Source: Hypomesus transpacificus (lineage: Eukaryota > Chordata > Actinopteri > Osmeriformes > Osmeridae). Taken from it: a DNA stretch of 64,000 nucleotides. Location: the NCBI RefSeq assembly GCF_021917145.1, contig NC_061077.1, positions 10,094,083 to 10,158,082 on the forward strand, written 5' to 3'. The notes under the pieces are model-generated. The model was given only the letters and a program-made list of their open reading frames with translations. It did no database searches and was not told the DNA's origin. Below are positions 29,383 through 39,855 of the stretch, one piece after another (position 1 is the stretch's first letter; every line of letters begins with the position of its first letter). The position numbers were made by a program, and so were the translations under genes.

Positions 29383-30410
29383 AGAAGCTCCAAACATCAT
29401 CTCTGCTGAAGTTACCTCAAATTTGTCCATTTGGACTTGAGTCACTTTAAGTAGTTGATAACTTAAATGTTATATCAGATTACTAAATATGTTAGTCAAC
29501 CATGAGTCTGTTAATCAGTTAAGCTTTCAGGGCAGTGGTTTCTACCAAATAGATAACACTCTTAGGATTTCAGTTGGAATGTTCTGTTTTCAATTAAGTG
29601 GTTGTACTGAACTGGACCGTAAGCCTTTGGAACATGCAATTTCCTTAAAGTTGTTGGCAACAAATGAATCCAAGAGAGGACAGTTAAATTATTTGGGGAG
29701 TTTGCTTTGTGGATTTGCCTTAACACCCCTTTCTATATATGATGGATATAGAGTTTGGAAGGCATTGGTTTTCCCCAGTACGAGTGTTATCTTCACTGGC
29801 AATTGTTCAATATCTTGTCACAAGAATGAATCAGTCAAGTTATTTGACTGGATTCTCTGAAGTTATTTGATTGAGGCATTTAAAGGTTGCTCACAAAGGT
29901 ATGTAAATAGTCACCATTCTTGGTGACTGTTTTTGTTTGATAACAATCAGACAGTTTCCATTCCATGAATACTGTGAAGATAGAGCTGTTTCTCCATGTT
30001 TTGTAATTTATTTTACAGTTTAGGAGTTTCAATTCACACAAAAGTTTTATCAACTTTGATTTATAAAGTCAAAGTGGAAATGTTATTGAAATTATAATTA
30101 TCTTTATTTAACTAACAACAAGCAGATATTTGACACTTTTACCAAGTAAAATGTTAAAATTGACCTAAATTGTTTTGGAAATAACTATTACAGAATACTG
30201 AAATTTACCAAAATATCCAGAATTGTGTGATCTTGTGTACTTCAGTGAAGATATATTTAAGATGGTGCTTGTCATTAACTACCTAAAGATGGCTATGACA
30301 GGCTATTGACAGTAGCCCTTGATCTAAGTTGTTTTACTTTAGGCGTTTTGCAGTTGTATGGTACGAGAAAGTACGTGTTACATTGTAATAAACATTACTT
30401 ACATTGATTC
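29383..30410 (+). terminator. ddx19: ddx19 3' UTR with poly(A) signal
   Basis: AT-rich, non-coding sequence follows the stop. A canonical AATAAA at 30387-30392, followed by a GT/T-containing stretch, gives a 3' UTR of about 1 kb. The 123-codon frame at 29489-29860 lies entirely inside this UTR and shows no family resemblance. Confidence 0.6.
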
Positions 30411-30426
30411 ACCTCTTCAGGTTTGG

Positions 30427-30617
30427 TTTATTATACAAAAACCCTTGGTAGTAGATGACAGTTCAAGATTCATGGACTTATTTTTTTTACCTGTTCAATG
30501 AAAACAACTATAGCCGATGTATTCAGTAAAACATAAGGCTTTAAAATATATATACTCTTTATATGATACATTTCAGAAAAACCTATAGTTCATTTCTGGG
30601 CATTACTTTGTAATCCA
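30427..30617 (-). terminator. ubxn10: ubxn10 3' UTR with poly(A) signal
   Basis: On the minus strand AATAAA lies at 30432-30427, about 190 nt beyond the ubxn10 stop. It faces the ddx19 AATAAA at 30387-30392, so the two convergent transcripts probably end within a few tens of bases of each other or overlap slightly. Confidence 0.55.
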
Positions 30618-31370
30618 TTAAGTTTCATCTGCATCTTGAGTGATGTACAACACAGACCTGTTCACTATGCCACACTGAGCCAAAGTCAAGCTCAGATCTG
30701 TGAAGGTCCTTCTGGGAACATCCATGGTCTCAATGAAACCATGCTCAAATCTCATCCCATATCTCGCCTCGGCACACGCTATCACTGTGAGCAGGGAGTC
30801 TGTGTGTAGAAAGTGGTGCTCAAACCTTTTTCCAAATGGTTCGCGAATGGCAAGGAGCAAACTGGAAGGGGGGATACCTGAAGGGCTCTGTGTGTCGGTG
30901 GTCATGGTGTTCGGGCCTGGAGGCTTGGGCCAGACCTTGCATTGCACCTCTGCCACGTTCCTCATCTCTGGGTTGCTGCGGATCATGGTGTGGGTCCTCA
31001 CAGACGGCCGTCCCTGAAGGAGAAGGCTGTCAGACAGACTAAGTTTTGAGGTTTTTTCCTCCATGCCACTCTCTGACATGTCCTCTTTTGGCTTCTTCTC
31101 AATTGAGGGGAGGACTTTGTATTTGTTTAGAGAGAGAGAAGGAGCAGCAGGTACGTTTTGTCGAAGTTCTGCCACTTTTTCTGTACTCAACTGGCTGGTG
31201 TGCTTGTTGAATAAGTGAGGGAAGGAGCGGAGGACGCGCTCTGATCTATCATGTTGCATCGCAGGTGGCTTTGGCGTCACCGGTTGGTTTTGGAAGGTAT
31301 CCATGTGTGGGTTGTGACTTATGGTGGGTCTACTACGTCCCTTAGAAGATTTTGGCCGGGTCAAGTGCAT
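30618..31370 (-). CDS. ubxn10: UBX domain-containing protein 10
   Basis: A single-exon frame of 250 residues (human UBXN10 is 280). An in-frame TAG lies upstream of the ATG, so this start is secure. The N-terminal two thirds are Lys/Ser/Pro-rich and disordered. The last 80 or so residues form the UBX domain, from SSLLLAIREPFGKRFEHHF to GIVNRSVLYITQDADET. UBX domains have a ubiquitin-like fold and bind the N domain of VCP/p97. UBXN10 is known as a ciliary VCP adaptor that contacts the IFT-B complex. The FGKRFEHHF stretch stands where the classical FPR loop of VCP-binding UBX domains would be. A noncoding first exon with an X-box-like site probably lies at about 31771-32020. In human UBXN10 also neighbours VWA5B1. 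Confidence 0.93.
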   Translation of the reverse strand: MHLTRPKSSKGRSRPTISHNPHMDTFQNQPVTPKPPAMQHDRSERVLRSFPHLFNKHTSQLSTEKVAELRQNVPAAPSLSLNKYKVLPSIEKKPKEDMSESGMEEKTSKLSLSDSLLLQGRPSVRTHTMIRSNPEMRNVAEVQCKVWPKPPGPNTMTTDTQSPSGIPPSSLLLAIREPFGKRFEHHFLHTDSLLTVIACAEARYGMRFEHGFIETMDVPRRTFTDLSLTLAQCGIVNRSVLYITQDADET

Positions 31371-31770
31371 TATTCCCTCATAAATTAGCTACCAATTATG
31401 TAGCTATGGCTGTGGTTACTGTAGGTACTTGCTTGGTGTTATATCATTCCTTTAAATCGAGAAAAATAATTATTTTTTATTCGTGACATATATGGTGGTC
31501 AGTCTCTTATTTCTGATTAGCGTTAAATACAATTAGCTCTAGCTAGCTAGATCTCTTGACACTCAGGGACCATGTTTCCTCTCAAGATCAGCTCTCGTCT
31601 TGACTGTTAGAGCTAGCTAACGTTACTGGTACTGTAGCTAGTAACAGTACTAGCTAGTACACTAGAGTAAGCACAGTACAATAATATTGTACTACAGTAC
31701 AGTGGCTAAGCTAAACTAGCTTTTTATCATAGCCCATTGCGGATAAAGCGTTTTAGGCAGCATTACTTAC

Positions 31771-32025
31771 TTGACAAGTTTCTAAAATATAGAATCCAGC
31801 ATGCATGCAGTCTTGCATTCCTTTCATCATAGTCGTTTTAAAAAATACTTCTCCATTTCTCAAGTCAGCTCTTATGCTCCAGATGTATTTCAGCGTCTGT
31901 GAAGTTACAAACATAGCCCCGTTACCGTGACAACCCCGACGATTGGGCCTCATGCAGAAAGAGAGCCCCCTAGTGTAAATGGAGTGAGGTGCATCAGGTT
32001 CATTCCATCGAGCCTTTAACATTGT
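31771..32025 (-). other. ubxn10: Candidate 5' exon or promoter of ubxn10
   Basis: On the minus strand AACTTGTCAA is followed by a perfect donor GTAAGTAATG (boundary at 31771/31770), and possible acceptors (CCTACAG, ACCACAG) lie 40-60 nt before the ubxn10 ATG. An 89-codon frame starts at 32022 but shows no known domain. Since the ubxn10 coding exon has an upstream in-frame stop, this exon is more likely untranslated leader. Confidence 0.4.
31921..31934. promoter_or_regulatory. ubxn10: X-box-like RFX site upstream of ubxn10
   Basis: GTTACCGTGACAAC is a 14-bp imperfect palindrome close to the RFX X-box (GTTRCC-NN-RGYAAC; one mismatch in the right half). RFX factors drive ciliary genes, which fits the known ciliary role of UBXN10. 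Binding is inferred from sequence only. Confidence 0.5.
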
Positions 32026-32129
32026 GAATTACTTTAAAATCCCTTTCTTATATAATAAAACGTACATCATGACACCTAACAATAACTTCAGAGTGCAAAA
32101 ACACACAAAATACTGTAAACAAAGTTCAC

Positions 32130-32557
32130 TTTATTAGACCTACTTTCAACAGGACAGTGTCAATTACAGAATGTGATCATCATTAGACAGTTTCTCAGAA
32201 TAGACACTGGACATTAGACAATGTGTATGATTGAAATTATAAATAATATTGTAGTGCAAGACGGACAACCTGTAAATACATACTGGCAATACAATCTTTT
32301 GTGCCATTTTATGTTATTCTATAATCAGTGAAAAACTTTTTTAGACTACGTTTGCCTAATAGTAAGGCTCATAATTAGTTACATAGTGTATTTACAGTAA
32401 CACTTTATGGCATGACTTAATGTATTATGCTTTGCCTAGGCATGATTGTAGAGTCTAAAAATCAACACAGAAACTAATAGAAAGGGAGCAGTGGAATGTA
32501 GTTTGTCAGTCTATGGGGGCAATGTAGACCAATACAGCAGTATGATGAAGTACACTT
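32130..32557 (-). terminator. cptp: cptp 3' UTR with poly(A) signal
   Basis: Minus-strand AATAAA at 32135-32130, about 420 nt beyond the cptp stop, in AT-rich non-coding sequence. The region upstream of it in plus coordinates (32026-32129) separates cptp from the ubxn10 leader. Confidence 0.5.
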
Positions 32558-33457
32558 CTAGGGCAGGTCCAGCAGGTTTTGCTTGGTATAGAGGTCCTCT
32601 GTCACCAGATATACCTCAGAGATAAGTGGCAAGGCCTCCCCCAGCATGGCTACCACCTGCTCAGGGGTGCCAACATTCATCACTTCAAAGAAGGTGGGAC
32701 GTCCAGGGAGTGCGCAAAATGCCATGCCGGCAGCCTTTCGTATGATCCAGGCGTGATGCTGGGATAGAGACTCGTTGTAGGCCTCTGAGCACATGATGGA
32801 GGTCTTACTGTCATCTGTGCTGGTGCGTAGCCTCTCTAGGAAGAGCTCCAGCCAGCGCAGAGCACGGTGAAGCCTCAGCAAGGTTCGGCAGCCAGACTCG
32901 GGAAAGCTGCTTCTCTTTGTCAAGTCCACAAGTTCGTTCTCCACCTCATACTTCACCATGGACTGGATCGTGACATAATGTGCACCATGCTCACCGTTGA
33001 GAAGACTGACGAGGATTTCGATTTTGTTGACAGCATCCTTGGAGATGAACGTGAAGACACTCCCTAAGCTGTTCATGAATCTGTGGGTGAAAGAAAAATG
33101 TATTGAATTGCTTTTGCAGGGACTATGAATCATGACATTGCACGATTAAATGCATCTTTAAATATTTGACTAGTTCTGACATCCAGTTAAAACCCGTTTT
33201 ATCGCAATTTTTGACAAGTCATTCCTGTCAAAAATGTATGTAGGCATAGCTAGCTGAACTCCGAATAATAGTAGGATTTGACAACTGTCCCCGTTGACAT
33301 ATAACACCATTTCGACAACTTACCTTACAAGGCCACGCCACCCGGCCACATAATGTTCAAGGAAGACTTCTTTTTCATCTGAAAGACATGCCGTGAACGT
33401 GTCAAGAACCTCTTTTAAACTGAATTTCTGATCTTCTTGTGTAATAGAATCTGCCAT
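32558..33457 (-). CDS. cptp: Ceramide-1-phosphate transfer protein (2 coding exons)
   Basis: Exon 1 is 33457-33324 and exon 2 is 33080-32558, joined within an Arg codon, giving 218 residues (human CPTP, formerly GLTPD1, is 214). The protein is an all-helical GLTP-fold carrier that moves ceramide-1-phosphate between the trans-Golgi and other membranes in the cytosol. Family residues are conserved with an offset of four from human: D60 and K64 in FTFISKDAVNK (human D56, K60), the two arginines in GCRTLLRLHRALRW, and the histidine in HHAWIIRKA (human H150). It ends YTKQNLLDLP, like human EHSLLDLP. There is no signal peptide. It is head-to-head with ints11; the start codons are 470 bp apart. Confidence 0.96.
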
Positions 33458-33927
33458 GTTTCCCCGGAAGTAACGGAATTGTTGAAAAACAATGAGTTAC
33501 TGGCAGATGTATTGAATGAATGACATACGCTTGTTACTTGCTAAACGTTTGTAGTGACACTCATAGTCTTTACAACGTATCTAGTCAGCTTTATATGAAA
33601 TCAACCAAAAGTTAAAGCTTTGCAAGCTCTCCGTCCTGATACGATACTACACAACCGTGCAGCGTGCATGCGCAAAACAAGTGGATGTGCTCCATGTAGT
33701 TTCTTTATTTGGCAATGGGGGGCAATACTGCGTGTACTTTGGGTTTCTGAACCATTACACAGAGAGAGAAGAAGAAGTGTCAAGTTTGTTGTTGCACGAT
33801 GAACATCATACGCACGGCATATAGCTAACTAGCGAAATACTTAGGTATACTTCTGCTTACATAAAGTGTGCATTCATTTTCACAACCTAGATTTGCATTT
33901 TTGCCCTTGATAAGTAAATAGCTCAGG
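33458..33927. promoter_or_regulatory. Bidirectional cptp/ints11 promoter region
   Basis: The 470 bp between the two divergent start codons must hold both 5' UTRs and the promoters. CCGGAAGT at 33464-33471, an ETS/GABP-type site, lies directly before the cptp ATG. GCATGCGCA at about 33666-33674 is an NRF1-like half site. No TATA box stands out. The same head-to-head arrangement exists in human. Confidence 0.55.
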
Positions 33928-36900
33928 ATGCCTGAGATTAAAGTGACCCCTTTAGGTAAGTAACTAGGTGGATAACGTCTTTAGTTATTCCTAACGTTAG
34001 ATCATGTAGTACATGGAATGCTAGCAGCTACAGTTGGGGACTAAACGTTTGGATTGATGTTGGCCATGGGAATTAGTCATAAAACGTTTGGACAGTGGTT
34101 GAAAATAGATCAATGGAATAACTATTAGACTGAATATCTGTGTCCACCGGCTTAATCTCTAATTCCCTGTAGGTGCTGGGCAAGATGTTGGTCGAAGCTG
34201 CATCCTTGTTTCCATTGGAGGCAAAAACATAATGCTGGACTGTGGGATGCACATGGGATTCAATGATGATGTACGTACATAGATACTAGGTTAATTTGAG
34301 CCACTTTCCATTATGGTCTCCTCTTCTATGCACATTGCACATATACACAGTATACAGTATGCTCATACAACACTTCTTTCCTTTAGAGGCGGTTTCCAGA
34401 CTTCTCTTACATAACCCAAAACGGACGTCTGACAGAATTCCTGGACTGTGTGATCATCAGGTCTGTGATTATTGGCCATTGTTGGCTTTTCTATGGGCTA
34501 TGTGATTATATATTATATATCATTATATTCTTTCATTTCCTTAAGGTCAATTTTCACACTTAACCAATGAACCGAGCATTCCTCTGTATCACTTTCCCCA
34601 GCCACTTCCACCTGGACCACTGCGGTGCTCTGCCTTACATGAGTGAGATGGTGGGCTATGATGGGCCCATCTACATGACCCACCCCACCAAGGCCATCTG
34701 CCCCATTCTGCTGGAGGACTTCAGGAAAATCACAGTGGACAAGAAAGGGGAGACCAACTTCTTCACATCTCAGATGATCAAGGACTGCATGAAGAAAGTG
34801 GTGCCCTTGAATCTTCATCAGACTGTCCAGGTCTATTATTTCAATCCTTTGATTTGAACACACGTCCTTCTCAAATATGGATTTAATACTATCTGCTTAA
34901 CCATCTGTCTGATGTGAAAACAACACTGCTGTAGTAACTAACTCCAACAATGTATTCAATTCTGTTGGTTCTGTCACAGGTGGATGATGAACTAGAGATC
35001 AAGGCCTACTATGCAGGGCATGTTCTTGGTGCTGCAATGGTGCTGATCAAAGTTGGGTCAGAGTCCGTGGTGTACACAGTAAGTATTGAACGTTGTTTAT
35101 ATTAAAATGCCCATTGAGATTGTTGTAATAATGGCAGATATTTGTAATTGCAGGGTGATTATAATATGACACCTGACAGACATTTAGGGTAAGTGGAATT
35201 CATTCATTTAGTTTATACACATGGGATATAATTATTTTTGTGAGTAGGATTCACTTTGTTCAGTTCATTTTGTTCAGCTATTCATTGTGTGGTTTTGATT
35301 CAGTATGCTGTCGTAGACCAGGCATGTTCATTTTCTATGGATGCCTTTTCTATGCTATGACCTAGGGCTGCGTGGATAGATAAGTGTCGTCCTGACCTGT
35401 TGATCTCAGAGTCCACCTACGCCACCACTATCCGCGACTCCAAGAGGTGCAGGGAGAGGGACTTCCTGAAAAAGGTGCACGAGACGGTAGAGCGGGGAGG
35501 CAAGGTAAGGATCACGCAGGGTTCTGCCCGTCCTGTGTGATGTCAGCCTGTTGCTTTCTGATGTTCTGATGGAGGACATGTTCTCACAGGTCCTCATTCC
35601 TGTCTTTGCCCTCGGAAGAGCTCAGGAACTCTGTATCCTATTGGAGACATTCTGGTATGGTTATGACATCACTTAATCACCAGACCTACATGTAAGACTA
35701 TCAGATAGTGGCATGTGCAAGGAATGCCAAACGTCTCTTTTTCTTTCCAATCAGGGAGAGGATGAACCTGAAGGCCCCCATCTATTTCTCCACAGGGCTC
35801 ACAGAGAAAGCCAATCACTACTACAAACTCTTCATCACTTGGACCAACCAGAAAATTCGCAAAACATTTGTTCAGAGAAACATGTTTGAGTTCAAGCACA
35901 TCAAGGCCTTCGATCGCTCCTTCATTGACAACCCTGGACCTATGGTGCTGAGACACATGAGACTGATTAATAACTCATACAGGGCTGACATGGAACACAT
36001 GTTCACAACTGAAATATGTGCCTTTTTAGGTTGTGTTTGCCACCCCGGGAATGCTGCATGCGGGGCTGTCACTACAAATCTTCAAGAAATGGGCCAGCAA
36101 TGAGAAGAATATGGTGAGTAAATGTCACACTGGCTTAGCACTTATTATTTTATATTTTGATTATAATATGCTCTGAGTAAATACAATCCATGTTATCTTC
36201 TGCCAGGTAATCATGCCTGGGTATTGTGTGCAAGGCACAATTGGACACAAAATCTTGAATGGTCAGAGGAAACTGGAGATCGAGGGAAGAGCAACGGTAA
36301 AGCAAAATAGACCAAAACATTCTGTCTAGCATTGATTCCGTTTTTCTGTTGTAATAACTACATGCACACAAGCACAGCTAGCCTCATACAACCTGCCTGT
36401 GTGGCATATAAGACCCACATAAGTGAGCCTGTGAGGTGCGTCTGCTGACCCCTGGCCTGTCTGTGATCCCTGCAGCTGGATGTGAAGCTGCAGGTGGAGT
36501 ACATGTCCTTCAGCGCCCACGCCGATGCTAAGGGCATAATGCAGCTGATCCGCATGGCGGAGCCTCGCAACATGCTGCTGGTGCACGGAGAGGCCGTCAA
36601 GATGGAGTTTCTCAAGGGCAAGATCGAGCAGGAGTTCAGTGAGTGAGACCAGCTTTGTTAGCCTCGATTTCTCGACGGCTGAACGTGCCTAGCATATTGG
36701 GGGTTTGGGTGGTGCAGTACTTTTCTATAAGCCTCATCAGTCAGTGTGTGTGTGTATAAATGGCAGGTATTAACTGCTACATGCCAGCTAACGGAGAGAC
36801 GGTCACAGTGACCACCAACCCCAGTGTGCCAGTGGACATCTCACTCAACCTGCTAAAGAGGGAAATGGCTCTTGGAGGTATGGTCTCTCTATAAGCCCCG

Positions 36901-39308
36901 TCACACCATAACGTTCTGGTCAACGTTCTCTGAATGTTCTAATCGTTCAATTTTGAGCGTTCTGGGGCGAGGTGGACACATCTGGCGTGGGACTAACGCA
37001 TGACTAGCGTGGGACTGACGCATGAGAAGAGTGTAACAGCGACCAAGTAACGCTAGAGTAACAACTGACTAACGATAGCCAAACACATGCAACATTAGTC
37101 AAACGTTCCACAAACGCTCTTCAGCGTTATCCAGCGTTTAAAATTAAACGTTAAGGAACACTGGCCTCTTTTGTGCATGTTCAAAACGTTTTTTTTTGGA
37201 CCAGTGTTTTCCACCGATCACTGCCGGTTACCAGCGTCACCAGCGTCCACACAACGCTCTTCTGGCAATATACCAGCGACCATGGACGATTATCAACGTT
37301 TCCTCTAACGTCATAGAACGTTGACCGGAACGTTAAGGGGTGACAGGGCTGTAGGTGTGTGTGTATACACTTGTCTATGTGTGATTTTGTCTGTTTTTCT
37401 TTTTCCTACTGCACATGTTATTTCTCCCAGGGCCTTTGCCTGACCCTAAGAAGCCTCGTACTATGCATGGAACCCTAATCATGAAGGACAATGTAGGTTC
37501 TGTGTACTATAACGCTAGTGTAACATGCATACAGAATACCTTTTTAATATCTTGCACTGTTTACTGGAATAAATTGGAATGAACATAACTTAATAACTTG
37601 CCTCTCCTCCCTTCTGCAGAGTCTGCGGCTGGTCTCTCCAGAGCAGGCTTTGAAAGAGCTGGGCCTTAATGAGCACCAGCTGCGCTTCACCTGCCGTGTT
37701 CAGCTGCAGGACTCCCACAGCGAATCAGACACACTCCACAAGATCTACACACACCTCAAAAGGTCCGATGACCCCCAATAGACCAACATACACTACCGCA
37801 CACCTCATGTACAATCCGTACTCTTTCAAGGGGATTTTCCAAGACCGAGCCTGTTAAAAACCTTTAACCACAGCTATGAACTCATACTTTCTGTTCTGTA
37901 TCTTTAACCAGCGTGCTGAAAGGTTACACAGTGCAGCACCTTCCGGACAGTACAGTCATGGTGGAGTCCATAGTCATTAAGGTGTCATCCTCGGCTGAGG
38001 ACCCCAACACCAAGGTCCTGCTGCTGTCCTGGAGCTATCAGGTGAGGCTGGGGGGGAAGGGTGGGAGGTGAGGCTGGGAGGTGGGGCTGGGAGGTGAGGC
38101 TGGGGCTGGGAGGTGGGGCTGGGGGTGGGAGATGAGGCTGGGGGTGGGAGGTGAGGCTTGGGCTGGGAGGTGAGGCTGGGGCTGGGAGGTGGGGCTGGGG
38201 GTGGGAGGTGAGGCTGGGAGGTGAGGCTGGGGGTGGGAGGTGAGGCTGGGAGGTGAGGCTGGGGCTGGGAGGTGAGGCTGGGGGTGGGAGGTGAGGCTGG
38301 GGGTGGGGCTGGGGGTGGGAGGTGAGGCTGGGGCTGGGGCTGGGAGGTGGGGCTGGGGGTGGGAGGTGAGGCTGGGGGTGGGGGGTGTCAGCTGAGGGGA
38401 AATGTGGTGGGCCTGTGTCATGTGCCTGTTACTTTCCTGTATGTTGGTGTGCAGTTGAGACATCTGCAGTTTCACATACCGGACTGTCAGTCACTCTGAT
38501 GCATACTTTCTTAATTTAACCCAGCAAAGAAGTGAATCTAATGTTAGAATCACCACAGCAAGTAATTAGATTTCTACCAAACTTTTAGAAAAGTCATCTG
38601 AAATGCAGTAAAAGCTATTTTGACAGTTTTACCTTCTATTTATTAATCAAAACCAATAAAATTATGCACTCCAACAAAGTATGACAATACTGCTGACAAT
38701 ATTCACGAAAATGTACTTACAGGTTTGACTGCAAAAGTCCAATGTTATTGAAAGTACTACAAGATAGAGCTACCTCTTCACTCTGAATGTAGACTACAGT
38801 TTACAACACCAGTAACCTCATACAGCCTAACCATAATATTTGTACAGTGTTTTTGTGTTTTTTCTGAAATGAAACCTCTCAGGAAACCACGTCACTGTGT
38901 GCTATATCTACTCTTAGCTTGTGGTTTCAGACACCCATTGTGGGGTATTATTGCACCAATTTAGCATTGTTCTTCTATGCCTTGTTGGTTATTTGCTTCA
39001 GTGCAAGGTTATTTTACCCAAGGTTGATTTGAAATTCCACCTTTGCTTTTTAAATGTACAATCTGGATCAATGAAACAAATTAATTAGGTGATGTTTAAT
39101 GCAGCATGTGAAACAACCACACTTTAGTAAAGTCAACTGAATTGACTAATGAACTTTAATCAGATGCTTTTAGGTTAATATGAATAACTTAAATAATTGC
39201 TATGTTCTAGAAATGACTCCTGTTCTGAATGTCTGTTTATAGGATGAAGATTTGGGGAGCTTCCTTTCCACTCTGTTGAAGAAAGGGCTCCCAATAGGAC
39301 AGTGCTGA
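33928..39308 (+). CDS. ints11: Integrator complex subunit 11, RNA endonuclease (17 exons)
   Basis: Exons: 33928-33955, 34173-34270, 34387-34460, 34602-34830, 34980-35078, 35154-35188, 35366-35504, 35590-35654, 35755-35944, 36030-36113, 36207-36296, 36476-36638, 36767-36877, 37431-37492, 37620-37762, 37912-38041 and 39243-39308. This gives 601 residues (human INTS11/CPSF3L is 600) with all phases closed. It is the catalytic metallo-beta-lactamase/beta-CASP subunit of Integrator, which cleaves snRNA 3' ends, enhancer RNAs and promoter-proximal transcripts in the nucleus. Zinc ligands are present: HFHLDH at 68-73, [18 protein letters not shown], and SAHAD in the beta-CASP part. E203 in ISESTYATT, needed for activity in human, is kept. 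The C-terminal part ([20 protein letters not shown] to [20 protein letters not shown]) is the INTS9-binding region. The donor of exon 9 (GTGCTG) is weak. Confidence 0.96.
34602..34830 (+). CDS. ints11: ints11 exon 4, zinc-binding HxHxDH motif
   Basis: The exon starts inside the Ser codon just before [16 protein letters not shown], motif 2 of metallo-beta-lactamases. H68, H70, D72 and H73 fall on exactly the human residue numbers, which shows that exons 1-3 are complete. It continues [17 protein letters not shown] and ends at a phase-0 donor. Confidence 0.95.
36894..37350. mobile_element. 457-bp MITE-like element in ints11 intron 13
   Basis: The two ends, 36894-36929 and 37315-37350, are 36-bp inverted repeats with 4 mismatches, beginning AGCCCCGTCACACCATAACG and ending GGGGTGACAGGGCT. 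The interior has no open frame and is rich in AACGTT and AGCGTT words in both orientations. It occupies most of the intron between exons 13 and 14. Target-site duplications are not evident. It is best described as a non-autonomous DNA transposon; the superfamily is unknown. Confidence 0.8.
38042..38390. repeat. G-rich GGTGAGGCTGGGG-type minisatellite at the ints11 exon 16 donor
   Basis: About 350 bp of irregular units (GGTGAGGCTGGG, GGTGGGGCTGGG, GGGTGGGA) begin directly at the exon 16 splice donor, whose CAG|GTGAGG is itself the first unit. The array has many more AGGTGAGG words and many runs of four or more G on the transcript strand. Its reverse-strand Pro/Ser/His open frame is spurious. 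Confidence 0.95.
38635..39131 (+). repeat. Diverged direct repeat, copy 1 (ints11 intron 16)
   Basis: This segment (starting AGTTTTACCTTCTATTTATT, ending near GCAGCATGTGAAACAACCAC) matches 41141-41551 in the same orientation with many substitutions and some indels. The densest match is the first 180 bp (for example TGTACTTACAGGTTTGAC and AAGTCCAATGTTATTGAAAG). The last ints11 exon and the GPCR gene lie between the copies. Confidence 0.85.
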
Positions 39309-39400
39309 ACCATCTGTTCACAGTCCTCAATTCAGCCCATTGTAAAGTTTTGTTTGTTGTATAAATCTGATTTCAATAAACCTTTCATAATAAACAGGCT
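39309..39400 (+). terminator. ints11: ints11 3' UTR with poly(A) signals
   Basis: Two AATAAA hexamers follow the stop at 39375-39380 and 39389-39394, giving a very short 3' UTR of about 90-110 nt. Confidence 0.65.
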
Positions 39401-39404
39401 GTGT

Positions 39405-39855
39405 TTTATTCCCATCTCACTTTATTGACATTGTGTTTGTATTTATATAAAAATGCAACTACAAAATACATGGTACAAGGCACAATTGTACAAAATAGCT
39501 GCAGTATCAGAATCGGAAAGGGTTTTAATCGCCATGAACGTTCGCACAGACAAGGAATTTACTTTGGCAGGAAGGTGCATACATTCAACATATAGGAATC
39601 TATTATGTGGTCTAACTACTTGAAGTACAAAGTCTAACTAATACTAAGGGGTGAAAATATGTAAATATTTGGAATAAAAAGATATAATAGCCATATATAC
39701 AAATAGTACAAAATATACAAGTATATTTCAAGTACAAGTATATTTCCATTCATATTCATAAAAGGCATTCCTAAAGTATGAAGTTAGTACAGAGGTTAAG
39801 ACTATTCCACTCTTCCACCCCCCCACTCTAAATGTACAGACCCTTTACTTTCCCT
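39405..39855 (-). terminator. 3' UTR and poly(A) signals of the GPCR gene
   Basis: Minus-strand AATAAA hexamers at 39410-39405 and 39426-39421 face the ints11 signals at 39375-39394. The UTR includes a piece (about 39505-39600, GGGTTTTAATCGCCATGAAC then GACAAGGAATTTACTTTGGC) that resembles a teleost dispersed repeat. Confidence 0.5.

Noticed and set aside
31540-31700. Dense AGCTAG words upstream of ubxn10, considered as an inverted repeat
   Set aside because: Candidate arms could not be aligned over more than about a dozen bases; this is likely compositional bias.
38038-38475. 145-codon Pro/Ser/His-rich frame on the minus strand
   Set aside because: It is antisense to the G-rich array in ints11 intron 16 and runs into the exon 16 donor.
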